Below, one piece after another: positions 14,273 through 20,424 of a DNA stretch of 24,410 nt. Position 1 is the stretch's first letter. Each line of letters opens with the position of its first letter. Under the pieces are notes generated by a model. That model was not told where the DNA came from, did no database searches, and worked only from the letters and a program-made list of their open reading frames with translations. A program made the translations under genes and the position numbers. The DNA is from Thermoleophilia bacterium (GTDB taxonomy: Bacteria; Actinomycetota; Thermoleophilia; Gaiellales; Gaiellaceae). Where the stretch lies: assembly GCA_014534295.1 (NCBI GenBank), contig JACVRU010000008.1:1-24410 (forward strand), in the 5' to 3' direction.

Positions 14273-16145
14273 GGGCGTGGACGGCGCGCTCGATCTCGTC
14301 GAGAGCGTCCGGGTTCTCGAGGGAGGAGAGGTCGCCCGGGTCCTCGCCGAGCGCCTTCGCGCGCACGGCCCGGCGCATGATCTTGGCGCTGCGCGTCTTC
14401 GGGAGCGAGGCGACGAACTCCACCCGGTCCGGCTTGAACGCCTTCCCGAGCGCCGTCGTGACGGCGGCGGCGACGCCCTCGGCGTCGGGGTCCGCGCCGG
14501 GCGCGAGGACGCAGAAGAGCCACGCCGTCTCGCCCTTGACGTCGTGCGGGACCCCCACCGCGGCCGCCTCGGCGACGGCCGGGTGCGCGACCGCGGCCGA
14601 CTCGAGCTCCGCGGGCCCGATCCGCTTGCCGGCGATGTTCAGCGTGTCGTCCGAGCGCCCGTGCAGGTACCAGTTGCCGCCCGCGTCGACGGAGGCCCAG
14701 TCGCCGTGGCGCCAGACGCCGGGGAACGTGCGCCAGTACGTCTCGAGGTACCGCTCCGGGTCGCCCCAGATCCCGCGGGTCATCCCGGGCCAGGGCCGCT
14801 TGCAGACGAGCTCGCCGACCTCGCCGCGCACCGGGCGGCCCGACGCGCCGAAGACGTCCATGTCCAGTCCGAGCGCGGGGAAGCCGAGCGAGCACTCCTT
14901 GATCGGCTCCGTGACCGCGACGGAGAGGAAGCAGGCTCCAACCTCCGTGCCGCCGGACAGGTTGACGATCGGCACCCGGCCGCCGCCCACCCGCTCGTGC
15001 AGCCAGCGGTAGGGCGCGGGGTTCCACGGCTCGCCGGTGGTGGCGAAGGCTCGGAGCGAGGTGAGGTCGGTCTCGGGGTCGCCGCGCGGGATCAGTGAAC
15101 GGACGAGCGTCGGCGAGACCCCGAGCATCGTCACGCGCTCCGAGGCGACCGTGTCCCACACCCGGTGGGCGGGGAAGTCGGGCGCACCCTCGGCGAGCAC
15201 GACCGTCGCGCCGGCTGCGCCGCCGCCGAGCACGGTCCACGGCCCCATGATCCACCCCATGTCCGTCACGAAGTGGATCCGCTCGCCCGGGTGGACGTCG
15301 GTCTGGTAGACGACCTCTCGCGCGATCGAGACGAGGAAGCCCCCGTGCACGTGGACCGCGCCCTTCGGTCGGCCCGTGGTCCCGGAGGTGTAGGCGATCA
15401 GGTACGGGTGCTCGGCGGGCAGCGGCAGCGGCTCGAGCGAGCCCGGCTGGCGTTCCACGAGCTCGGGCCACGAATCCCGCTCGCGGTCCCAGACGAGCAG
15501 CCGCCGGCCGCCGGCTACCTCCTCCACCGTCTCCCGCATCGGGATCCGCTGGCCGCGGCGCAGGGACGCGTCCGCGCAGATGACGACCTTCGCGTCCGAG
15601 TCCTCGAGCCGCTGGGCGACCGCCGGGCCGGCGAAGCCCGAGAAGATCGGCACCTGGACGGCGCCGACGTGCGCGCAGGCGTGGGCGGCGACGGCGACGG
15701 CGGGGCACATGGGCATGAAGAGCGCGACGCGGTCGCCCGGCTCGACCCCGAGCTCGACGAGCGCCTCCGCGAGTCGGCGGACGGCGTGCGACGCCTCCGC
15801 CCACGTCAGCGACGAGCGCCGCCCGTCCTCGAAGAGGCCGACCAGCGCCTCCTCGTCCTGGCGCTCGCGCGCCCACCGGTGGACGCAGCTCTCGGCCGCG
15901 TTCAGCTCGGCGCCCACGAACCACCGCGCCCACTCGATCCCGTCGGAGACGTCGAGCACGTCGTCCCAGGGCCGCGAGAGCACGAGGCCGAGGTCGCCGA
16001 CGAGCTCTTGCCAGAAGCGAGCGGGCTCCTCGACCGAGACGCGGTGGAGGTCGGCGTAGCGCTCGACCCCGAGCCGGCGCATCAGCCGGGTGAGGTTGGC
16101 GCTCTCGAGGCGCTCGCGGTCGGGCGTCCAGACCACGTCGGGCAC
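14265..16145 (-). CDS. Acyl-CoA synthetase (AMP-forming), Acs-related with altered acyl pocket
   Basis: 626 aa with GTG 16145, which has a TAGGCT -10 box exactly 6 nt upstream. The N-terminal Acs-type extension is present (ARFWQELVGDLGL, about 42-54). The P-loop YTSGTTGRPKG starts at residue 252. Residues 395-403 read NLSGGTEVG where acetyl-CoA synthetase has TWWQTETG, so the Trp residues that limit the pocket to acetate are missing. The C-terminal motif is TRSAKIMRR with catalytic Lys588; Ala replaces the usual Gly of SGK. The family reaction is acid + ATP + CoA to acyl-CoA + AMP + PPi. The pocket change predicts a larger acid (acetoacetate, medium or branched acyl) but the substrate is not known. 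It leads an operon with the SRPBCC and SDR genes. Confidence 0.9.
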   Translation of the reverse strand: MPDVVWTPDRERLESANLTRLMRRLGVERYADLHRVSVEEPARFWQELVGDLGLVLSRPWDDVLDVSDGIEWARWFVGAELNAAESCVHRWARERQDEEALVGLFEDGRRSSLTWAEASHAVRRLAEALVELGVEPGDRVALFMPMCPAVAVAAHACAHVGAVQVPIFSGFAGPAVAQRLEDSDAKVVICADASLRRGQRIPMRETVEEVAGGRRLLVWDRERDSWPELVERQPGSLEPLPLPAEHPYLIAYTSGTTGRPKGAVHVHGGFLVSIAREVVYQTDVHPGERIHFVTDMGWIMGPWTVLGGGAAGATVVLAEGAPDFPAHRVWDTVASERVTMLGVSPTLVRSLIPRGDPETDLTSLRAFATTGEPWNPAPYRWLHERVGGGRVPIVNLSGGTEVGACFLSVAVTEPIKECSLGFPALGLDMDVFGASGRPVRGEVGELVCKRPWPGMTRGIWGDPERYLETYWRTFPGVWRHGDWASVDAGGNWYLHGRSDDTLNIAGKRIGPAELESAAVAHPAVAEAAAVGVPHDVKGETAWLFCVLAPGADPDAEGVAAAVTTALGKAFKPDRVEFVASLPKTRSAKIMRRAVRAKALGEDPGDLSSLENPDALDEIERAVHARA

Positions 16146-16151
16146 GTGCGC

Positions 16152-16157
16152 AGCCTA
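16152..16157 (-). promoter_or_regulatory. -10 box of leaderless promoter for the acyl-CoA synthetase operon
   Basis: On the minus strand TAGGCT is followed by exactly 6 nt and GTG 16145. It abuts the end of the terminator of the upstream RNA, so the operon has its own promoter and does not depend on readthrough. Confidence 0.5.
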
Positions 16158-16329
16158 GAAGAAGGGCCCCGGCTGCGGCTCCGGGGCCCTTCTGCGGTAG
16201 GTGGGCTCGCCTGGGTGCGAGGCCCGGAACCTTGACTCTGCGGCCCAGCCAGATTCCTTGCGGCCTCCCACCCGGAGGTGGCGTGCCCCCTTCACAACTC
16301 GGCCTGGCGTCCGGCCCGTTGCGAGGGTT
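16157..16329 (-). ncRNA. Candidate structured non-coding RNA of about 173 nt, 6S-like or novel
   Basis: The RNA is bounded by a near-consensus promoter (-10 at 16336-16341, predicted +1 at A 16329) and an intrinsic terminator (16193-16160). Nucleotides 16288-16203 form one long imperfect hairpin of 29 pairs: GGGC/GCCC, CGCC/GGCG, GGGUG/CACCC, GAGGCC/GGCCUC, GGAAUCU/AGGUUCC (one G-U), and CUG/CAG, with small internal loops and a GGCCG apex. No open frame of useful length fits. The size, the single long rod and the strong promoter resemble 6S RNA, but I see no clear large central bubble. SRP RNA is unlikely because the GGAA-tetraloop motif is missing. The structure is read by eye and the identity is inferred. 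Confidence 0.65.
16160..16193 (-). terminator. Intrinsic terminator of the non-coding RNA
   Basis: A perfect 13-bp stem, AGAAGGGCCCCGG (16193-16181) and CCGGGGCCCTTCT (16172-16160) on the minus strand, with an 8-nt loop, ends in TTCTTCT. It is the strongest hairpin in the window. The orientation of the U-rich end places it as the terminator of a minus-strand transcript. Confidence 0.75.
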
Positions 16330-16335
16330 GGCCGC

Positions 16336-16364
16336 ACTATAGGGGCGACGCGCAGCCTCGTCAA
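16336..16364 (-). promoter_or_regulatory. Near-consensus housekeeping promoter of the non-coding RNA
   Basis: On the minus strand: TTGACG (16364-16359), a 17-bp spacer, then TATAGT (16341-16336). This is the best -35/-10 pair in the window. It points away from the HTH-TPR regulator gene and implies an abundantly transcribed product. Confidence 0.75.
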
Positions 16365-16379
16365 GTACCTCGGTCAAGT

Positions 16380-16485
16380 GATTCTGAATCCCGCTACTTC
16401 ACTGGGTTTCCGCGACGGAATAACCCCTTTTGGGGATGGCCGGGCGGGTCACCTTGCGGTTGTGTGAAGTATCGGATTGACTATG
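16380..16485. promoter_or_regulatory. Control region of the HTH-TPR gene with inverted GTGAAGTA sites
   Basis: TACTTCAC (16395-16402) and GTGAAGTA (16464-16471) are inverted copies of one 8-mer. The similarity continues past both: GTGAAGTA-G-CGGG-ATT on one strand and GTGAAGTA-T-CGG-ATT on the other. The first copy lies next to a GATTC-T-GAATC dyad (16380-16390), 16 bp upstream of the -35 of the non-coding RNA. The second ends 11 nt before ATG 16483. A CCCC-TTTT-GGGG dyad (16424-16435) sits between them. This is a candidate operator for autoregulation and for the divergent RNA promoter; nothing else is seen in 16365-16482. Confidence 0.4.
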
Positions 16486-17832
16486 GACCCCATGAGCCGC
16501 ACCCGCACGCAGTCCAGGACCTCCAGCCCCGCCGCGCTCCGGCTCGGCGAGCGGCTGCGCCAGCTGCGCGTGGCTGCCGGCATGACTCAGAGCGAGCTGG
16601 CCGGCGAGCGGTTCTCGAAGGAGTACGTCAGCCAGATCGAGCGTGGGAAGACGCGCCCCACCGCCGAGACGGTCGACTGGCTCGCCCGACGGCTGGGCGT
16701 CGACCCCGGCTTCCTCTCGGACGGCGTCTCCACGGAGCAGCGCCAGCGCGTCGAGGCCTCGCTCGCGCGGGCCGAGGCGCTGGCCGAGTCAGACCGGTTC
16801 GAGGAGGCGATCGGAGCCTACGAGGAGCTTCGCGGCGCCGTCGCGGCGACCGGTTCCACCGAGCTCGAGGTCCGGGCGGCGAACGGCGAGTGGCGCGCGC
16901 TCGCCTGGGCCGGCCACGTGCGGAAGTCGCTCGCGCGGCTCGAGCGCGCGCGCCAGCTGACGGAAGGCCCCGGGTTCTCGGACGTCGACCGCGCCGAGGT
17001 GCTGTGGCGGATGGGTGCGTCGCGCTACCTGCTCTCGAGCACGACCACGGCGCTCGGGCTGCTGAACCAGGCACTGGAGCTCGCGGAGCGCTCGGGCTAC
17101 CCGTGCGACCTGCTGAAGGCGAACATCCTCCACTGGCGCTCCCGGTGCTACCGCCGCCAGCGCGACTACGAGGCCGCGAGGGAGGACGTCGAGCTCGCGC
17201 TCGAACTCGCGGAGAGCCTGAAGGATCCGCGCACGTCCGGCCACCTCTACTTCCAGGCCTCGCTCCTCGCCGACCGCGCCGGCCACTGGGTGCTCGCGCG
17301 CTCCTACGCGGAGAAGGCGAAGGCCTACTACGAGGAGATCTCCGACCGGACGAACGTCGGCAAGCTGCTCAACAACCTCGGCGCCGTCAACTTCCTGCTC
17401 GGCCACTCGGACGAGGCCGTCACGTACCTCAAGGATGCGTTCGCGGCCGCTCTCGAGGTCGGCAACGACGCCGACGCGGCCCGCGCGGTCTCCTCGCTCG
17501 CGCAGGTCCATCTGCGCAACGGCGAGCTCGACTTCGCCGAGGAGCAGGCGCGGCAGGCGCTGAAGCTGCTCGCCGACCGGGCCGACTACCTCGACGAGAT
17601 CGGCAGCGCCCAGCTGGTGCTCGGGCGCGCCCTCCTCGAGCAGGGTCGCCTCGACGAGGCGGGGCAGGCCTTCGAGGCCGCCGTCGCGAGCTTCGACCAG
17701 CTTTCGTCCGCAAGTCATCGGGCCGCGGCCTGGGTCGCCCAGGGCGACCTCGCGGCGAAGCGCGGGGACGACCGGCGCGCGGCGGGCCTGTACCGCCGGG
17801 CCGCCGAGGCCCTTCAGGATGTCCGCTTCTAG
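16483..17832 (+). CDS. XRE-type helix-turn-helix regulator with C-terminal TPR array (RRNPP-like)
   Basis: 449 aa. Residues 21-78 are an XRE helix-turn-helix domain (LGERLRQLRVAAGMTQSELA, then YVSQIERGKTRP and LARRLGV). Residues about 88-445 form a continuous TPR superhelix, with clear helix pairs such as LNNLGAVNFLLGHSDEAVTY and LGRALLEQGRLDEAGQAFEA. There is no membrane segment. Length and domain order match NprR (about 420 aa) and PlcR-type receptors, where the TPR groove binds a short re-imported peptide and switches DNA binding. The adjacent signal-peptide gene at 17852 fits this. ATG 16483 is the chosen start; TTG 16477 and ATG 16492 are alternatives and none has a good Shine-Dalgarno. 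A TPR transcription factor without a peptide ligand is the main alternative. Confidence 0.9.
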   Translation: MDPMSRTRTQSRTSSPAALRLGERLRQLRVAAGMTQSELAGERFSKEYVSQIERGKTRPTAETVDWLARRLGVDPGFLSDGVSTEQRQRVEASLARAEALAESDRFEEAIGAYEELRGAVAATGSTELEVRAANGEWRALAWAGHVRKSLARLERARQLTEGPGFSDVDRAEVLWRMGASRYLLSSTTTALGLLNQALELAERSGYPCDLLKANILHWRSRCYRRQRDYEAAREDVELALELAESLKDPRTSGHLYFQASLLADRAGHWVLARSYAEKAKAYYEEISDRTNVGKLLNNLGAVNFLLGHSDEAVTYLKDAFAAALEVGNDADAARAVSSLAQVHLRNGELDFAEEQARQALKLLADRADYLDEIGSAQLVLGRALLEQGRLDEAGQAFEAAVASFDQLSSASHRAAAWVAQGDLAAKRGDDRRAAGLYRRAAEALQDVRF

Positions 17833-17837
17833 AGGAG

Positions 17838-17846
17838 AGGAGGTGA
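17838..17846 (+). promoter_or_regulatory. Full-length Shine-Dalgarno of the small peptide gene
   Basis: AGGAGGTGA matches the anti-Shine-Dalgarno end of 16S rRNA over 9 of 9 bases, the best in the window. It ends 5 nt before TTG 17852 and decides that start over GTG 17843 (inside the site) and ATG 17861 (too distant). It implies high translation of the peptide relative to the regulator. Confidence 0.7.
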
Positions 17847-17851
17847 GCACC

Positions 17852-17953
17852 TTGCTGAAGATGCGTCTCATTCGGATCGCCCTCATCGCTGCGTCGCTGG
17901 CGGCTTTCGCCGGCAAGTTCAGCCCGATCGGCCTCGCCGACGGCGGCCTCTAG
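17852..17953 (+). CDS. Small secreted peptide precursor, putative pheromone of the HTH-TPR regulator
   Basis: 33 aa, TTG start. The N-terminus is basic (K3, R5, R8) and is followed by a hydrophobic stretch at residues 6-20. An ideal AxA signal-peptidase site, A18-F19-A20, precedes G21. The predicted released tail is GKFSPIGLADGGL (13 residues). The gene begins 19 bp after the regulator stop and ends just before a hairpin, so it is the second gene of that operon. NprX (43 aa), PapR and Phr precursors have this size, this signal-plus-tail layout and this position behind their TPR receptors. The reading is an inference from context; no homologue is known to me. An alternative GTG start at 17843 adds three residues. 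A leader peptide or a spurious short frame are the other explanations. Confidence 0.7.
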   Translation: MLKMRLIRIALIAASLAAFAGKFSPIGLADGGL

Positions 17954-17968
17954 AGCGTCGGGCCCCGC

Positions 17969-17994
17969 ACGCGGCGCGCCGTTTCGCGCCGCGT
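17969..17994 (+). terminator. Hairpin after the peptide gene, probable terminator
   Basis: ACGCGGCGCG (17969-17978) and CGCGCCGCGT (17985-17994) form a perfect 10-bp stem with loop CCGTTT. The following bases (CGCTTCGGG) are only weakly U-rich. It separates the regulator-peptide pair from the ABC1 kinase gene at 18017. Confidence 0.55.
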
Positions 17995-18016
17995 CGCTTC
18001 GGGCAAGGCCGCTTGG

Positions 18017-19609
18017 ATGGGCGTCGGACGCAGGCGCCTGAGGCGCGCCCTCGAGGTGACGCGGGTCGCGCGCCGCGCCCACGTCCTTCGAGTGCTGCGC
18101 GAGCTTCGGGCCGGACCGGATCGCGAGGCCGCCCCGGAGCGGGCCCGCGAGTTCCGGTCGGCCCTCGAGGAGCTCGGGACGACGTTCGTGAAGCTGGGGC
18201 AGATCCTCTCCTCGCGGCCGGATCTGCTCCCCGACGTCTACATCGAGGAGCTGGAGCGGCTGGTCGACGACGTCCCGCCGCTCTCGTTCGACGAGCTCCG
18301 GCCGGTGATCGAAGGCGAGGTCGGCGCCGGCACCTTCGCCGAGATCGGGGCGGAGCCGCTGGCGGCCGCGTCGGTCGCCCAGATCCACCCGGCACTGCTC
18401 GCTGACGGCCGCGAGGTGGTCGTCAAGGTGCGGCGCCCCGGGATCCAGGAGCAGGTGCGGGTCGACCTCGACCTGCTCCGCTCGGCGGCCGGCCTGGCGG
18501 AGGAGCATTCCGAGGCGGCGCGGCTGCTCCAGCTCGAGCCGCTCGTCGACGAGCTCGAGGCGCATCTGAGCGCCGAGCTCGACCTCGTCCAGGAGGCGTC
18601 CAACACGGAGCTGATCCGCAGCATCGTGGCCGAGGGCGACCACCTCGTCGTCCCGGAGGTCATCCGCCCCTGGGTGACCGAGCGCGTGCTCGTGCTCGAG
18701 CGGATCCACGGGCAGAAGGTGGAGCAGGGGCACGGGCTCGACCGCGAGCGGGCCGCCGAGCTCGCCCAGGCCTTCTTCCACGCGTACGTGCGCCAGGTGA
18801 CGGTCTGGGGCGTCTACCACGCCGACCCGCATCGGGGAAACGTCTTCCTGACCGACGACGGCCGCCTGGCGCTGCTCGACTTCGGCCTGATCGGCCGGCT
18901 GGCGGACGACGTCCGGCGGCGGCTCGCCCTCCTCCTCCTCGCGCTCGCCCAGAACAGGGCCGACGACGTGGCTGACTCCCTGATCTCGCTCTCGCTCGTG
19001 CGGGCGGAGGCCGACCCGGCCGGTTTCGTGCACGAGGTCCGCCGCAAGCTTCCCCGTTACCACTGGCGCCCGCTCGCGGGGATCGCGGCGGGGCAGGCCC
19101 TCGCCGACCTCCAGCGGCTTGCGCTCCGCTACCGGATCCAGCTGCCGACGAGCTTCGCCCTCGTGGGGAAGACGCTCGCGCAGGCGGACGCGATCGCACG
19201 CACGCTCGACCCGGAACTCGACCCCATCGAGCTGATCGAGGAGGACGCACTCGACGTCGTCCTCTCCGAGTTCGGGCGCACCCTGGAGCCGAACCGCCTG
19301 CTCGCGGGCCTGTTCATGCAGGCCGAGCCGCTCGCACGCGTGCCGCGTCAGCTGGGGCAGATCGCGACGAAGCTCGACTCGGGGACGCTCAAGATCGGGA
19401 TCGCGCCGAAGGAGCTCGCCGGGCTCGACCGGGTGCTCCGATCCACGGCCAACCGCCTGGGCGTGGCGCTGGTCGTCGTCGGCCTGCTGGTCTCGTCCGC
19501 GCTGATGGCCCGCGTGAACGACGCGGTGGCGCTGGCCGGCTTCGCCGTCTCGGCCGCGATCGCGCTCTACCTCGTCTGGAAGATCCTCCGTACGCCGGGA
19601 GAGGTCTAG
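18017..19609 (+). CDS. ABC1/UbiB/AarF family atypical kinase-like protein
   Basis: 530 aa. The family-defining motifs are all visible: the KxGQ motif FVKLGQILSSRPDLLP with K59-G61-Q62, the Ala-rich nucleotide loop AAASVAQIH (116-124), the VAIK-type lysine K137 in VVVKVRRPG, the catalytic HADPHRGN (268-275) and the DFG triad (288-290). Two hydrophobic helices end the protein (about 475-525), anchoring it in the membrane. UbiB/Coq8 proteins act as ATPases that support isoprenoid-quinone synthesis; an actinobacterium would use menaquinone, so the role here may be lipid or quinone extraction (inferred). The start is ATG 18017, after the hairpin at 17969-17994. No Shine-Dalgarno or TANNNT box is obvious. 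Its stop shares CTAG (19606-19609) with the convergent SDR. Confidence 0.93.
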   Translation: MGVGRRRLRRALEVTRVARRAHVLRVLRELRAGPDREAAPERAREFRSALEELGTTFVKLGQILSSRPDLLPDVYIEELERLVDDVPPLSFDELRPVIEGEVGAGTFAEIGAEPLAAASVAQIHPALLADGREVVVKVRRPGIQEQVRVDLDLLRSAAGLAEEHSEAARLLQLEPLVDELEAHLSAELDLVQEASNTELIRSIVAEGDHLVVPEVIRPWVTERVLVLERIHGQKVEQGHGLDRERAAELAQAFFHAYVRQVTVWGVYHADPHRGNVFLTDDGRLALLDFGLIGRLADDVRRRLALLLLALAQNRADDVADSLISLSLVRAEADPAGFVHEVRRKLPRYHWRPLAGIAAGQALADLQRLALRYRIQLPTSFALVGKTLAQADAIARTLDPELDPIELIEEDALDVVLSEFGRTLEPNRLLAGLFMQAEPLARVPRQLGQIATKLDSGTLKIGIAPKELAGLDRVLRSTANRLGVALVVVGLLVSSALMARVNDAVALAGFAVSAAIALYLVWKILRTPGEV

Positions 19610-20295
19610 CCGGGCAGCCCGCCGGCCCCGACTCGCTCGATCACGACCTGGGGGACCCGGGCATAGGGGGAGAGGCGCAGCAGGAAGCGGACGAGCTCCG
19701 CGCAGTCCTGCGGCTGGATCATCCGGTCGCCGGGAATGCCGCTCCACTCGGCCATCGGCGTGTCGACGAACGCGGGGCAGACCGCGACGGCGCGGATCCC
19801 GTCCCCCTCGAGCTCCGCGTTCAGCGTGCGCGTGAGCGAGATGACGGCGGCCTTGGACGCGCCGTAGGCTGAGAGCCCCGGCGTCGGTAGCGTCCCGGCG
19901 ATCGACGCGAGGTTGACGATCCAGCCCCGCGACTCCCGCAGCATGGGCAGGCAGAGCTTCGTGACCAGGAAGAGGCCGCGCACGTTGACGCCGAGCTGGA
20001 GGTCGAAGTGCTTCGTCGTCAGCTCCTCGACCCGGCCGCCGATCCCGAGCCCGGCCGAGTTGACGAGGACGTCGAGGCTGCCGAAGCGCTCGCGGTGAGC
20101 CTCGACGAGGCGCTCGCAGTCGTCCTCGCGGGACACGTCCGCCGCCACCCCGTGCGCGCCGAGCTCCGCAGCGGCGGCGTCGACCTTCTCCGGCCCGCGG
20201 GACGAGACGGTCAGCTCGTAGCCGTCCTCCGCGAGCGCGCGGGCGATCGCGAGCCCGATTCCGGAGGAGCCCCCGGTGACCAGCGCGGCCGGCAT
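19606..20295 (-). CDS. Short-chain dehydrogenase/reductase (SDR)
   Basis: 229 aa, ATG 20295. The classical SDR motifs are the cofactor loop TGGSSGIG (7-14), NSAG (about 86-89, the NNAG equivalent) and the catalytic set in NLASIAGTLPTPGLSAYGAS followed by K: Ser, then Y-x-x-x-K. VCPAFVDTPM is the usual post-catalytic P-G-x-V-x-T segment with A in place of G. The substrate is not predictable. It is a monocistronic gene with a recognisable promoter (TTGACC, 18 bp, TAGACA) and a predicted leaderless transcript. It is divergent from selD and shows only ordinary SDR-level similarity to the SDR at 13131-13865, so I see no recent duplication. Confidence 0.91.
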   Translation of the reverse strand: MPAALVTGGSSGIGLAIARALAEDGYELTVSSRGPEKVDAAAAELGAHGVAADVSREDDCERLVEAHRERFGSLDVLVNSAGLGIGGRVEELTTKHFDLQLGVNVRGLFLVTKLCLPMLRESRGWIVNLASIAGTLPTPGLSAYGASKAAVISLTRTLNAELEGDGIRAVAVCPAFVDTPMAEWSGIPGDRMIQPQDCAELVRFLLRLSPYARVPQVVIERVGAGGLPG

Positions 20296-20301
20296 CGCCG
20301 T

Positions 20302-20331
20302 TGTCTACAGGGACAGGGCCGGGAAGGTCAA
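20302..20331 (-). promoter_or_regulatory. Promoter of the SDR gene
   Basis: On the minus strand: TTGACC (20331-20326), an 18-bp spacer, TAGACA (20307-20302), then 6 nt and ATG 20295. It is a leaderless arrangement with a visible -35. Confidence 0.55.
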
Positions 20332-20385
20332 GCGCCGAAGGTGTCGAATGCACGGCGAGTCAGGCTTTCCTCTCCCCCTGACAGG

Positions 20386-20409
20386 CGCGGCGGCCTCCCG
20401 GCCGCCGCG
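20386..20409. repeat. 10-bp inverted repeat upstream of the selD promoter
   Basis: CGCGGCGGCC (20386-20395) and GGCCGCCGCG (20400-20409) with a TCCC loop. It ends 3 bp before the selD -10 box, where the -35 and spacer should be. It could be an operator blocking or activating selD, or a GC hairpin that ends transcripts entering from upstream. Confidence 0.45.
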
Positions 20410-20412
20410 ACC

Positions 20413-20418
20413 TATAGT
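20413..20418 (+). promoter_or_regulatory. -10 box of leaderless promoter for selD
   Basis: TATAGT followed by exactly 6 nt and GTG 20425. No -35 match is seen at 17 bp; that position is taken by the inverted repeat. Confidence 0.55.
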
Positions 20419-20424
20419 GGGCCG

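Noticed and set aside
16208..16216. CGCCTGGG on the plus strand, similar to the 3' conserved element of ZTP riboswitches
   Set aside because: The other conserved ZTP elements are absent, the downstream plus-strand gene is a regulator and not a folate/purine gene, and the bases are explained by the minus-strand hairpin.
16203..16288. SRP (4.5S) RNA as identity of the structured RNA
   Set aside because: The diagnostic GGAA tetraloop with its asymmetric internal loop is not present at the apex, which is CUG-GGCCG-CAG.
16146..16329. Riboswitch/attenuator leader for the acyl-CoA synthetase gene as the primary reading
   Set aside because: The synthetase has its own TAGGCT-N6-GTG promoter after the terminator, and I could not match the leader to a known riboswitch core. 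Kept only as a secondary possibility.
17429..20353. A very long open frame on the minus strand opposite the regulator, the peptide gene, the ABC1 kinase and past the SDR gene
   Set aside because: Its translation is Arg/Pro/Gly-rich with no recognisable domain. It is the usual mirror frame of high-GC coding DNA; the genes on the other frames have complete family motifs.
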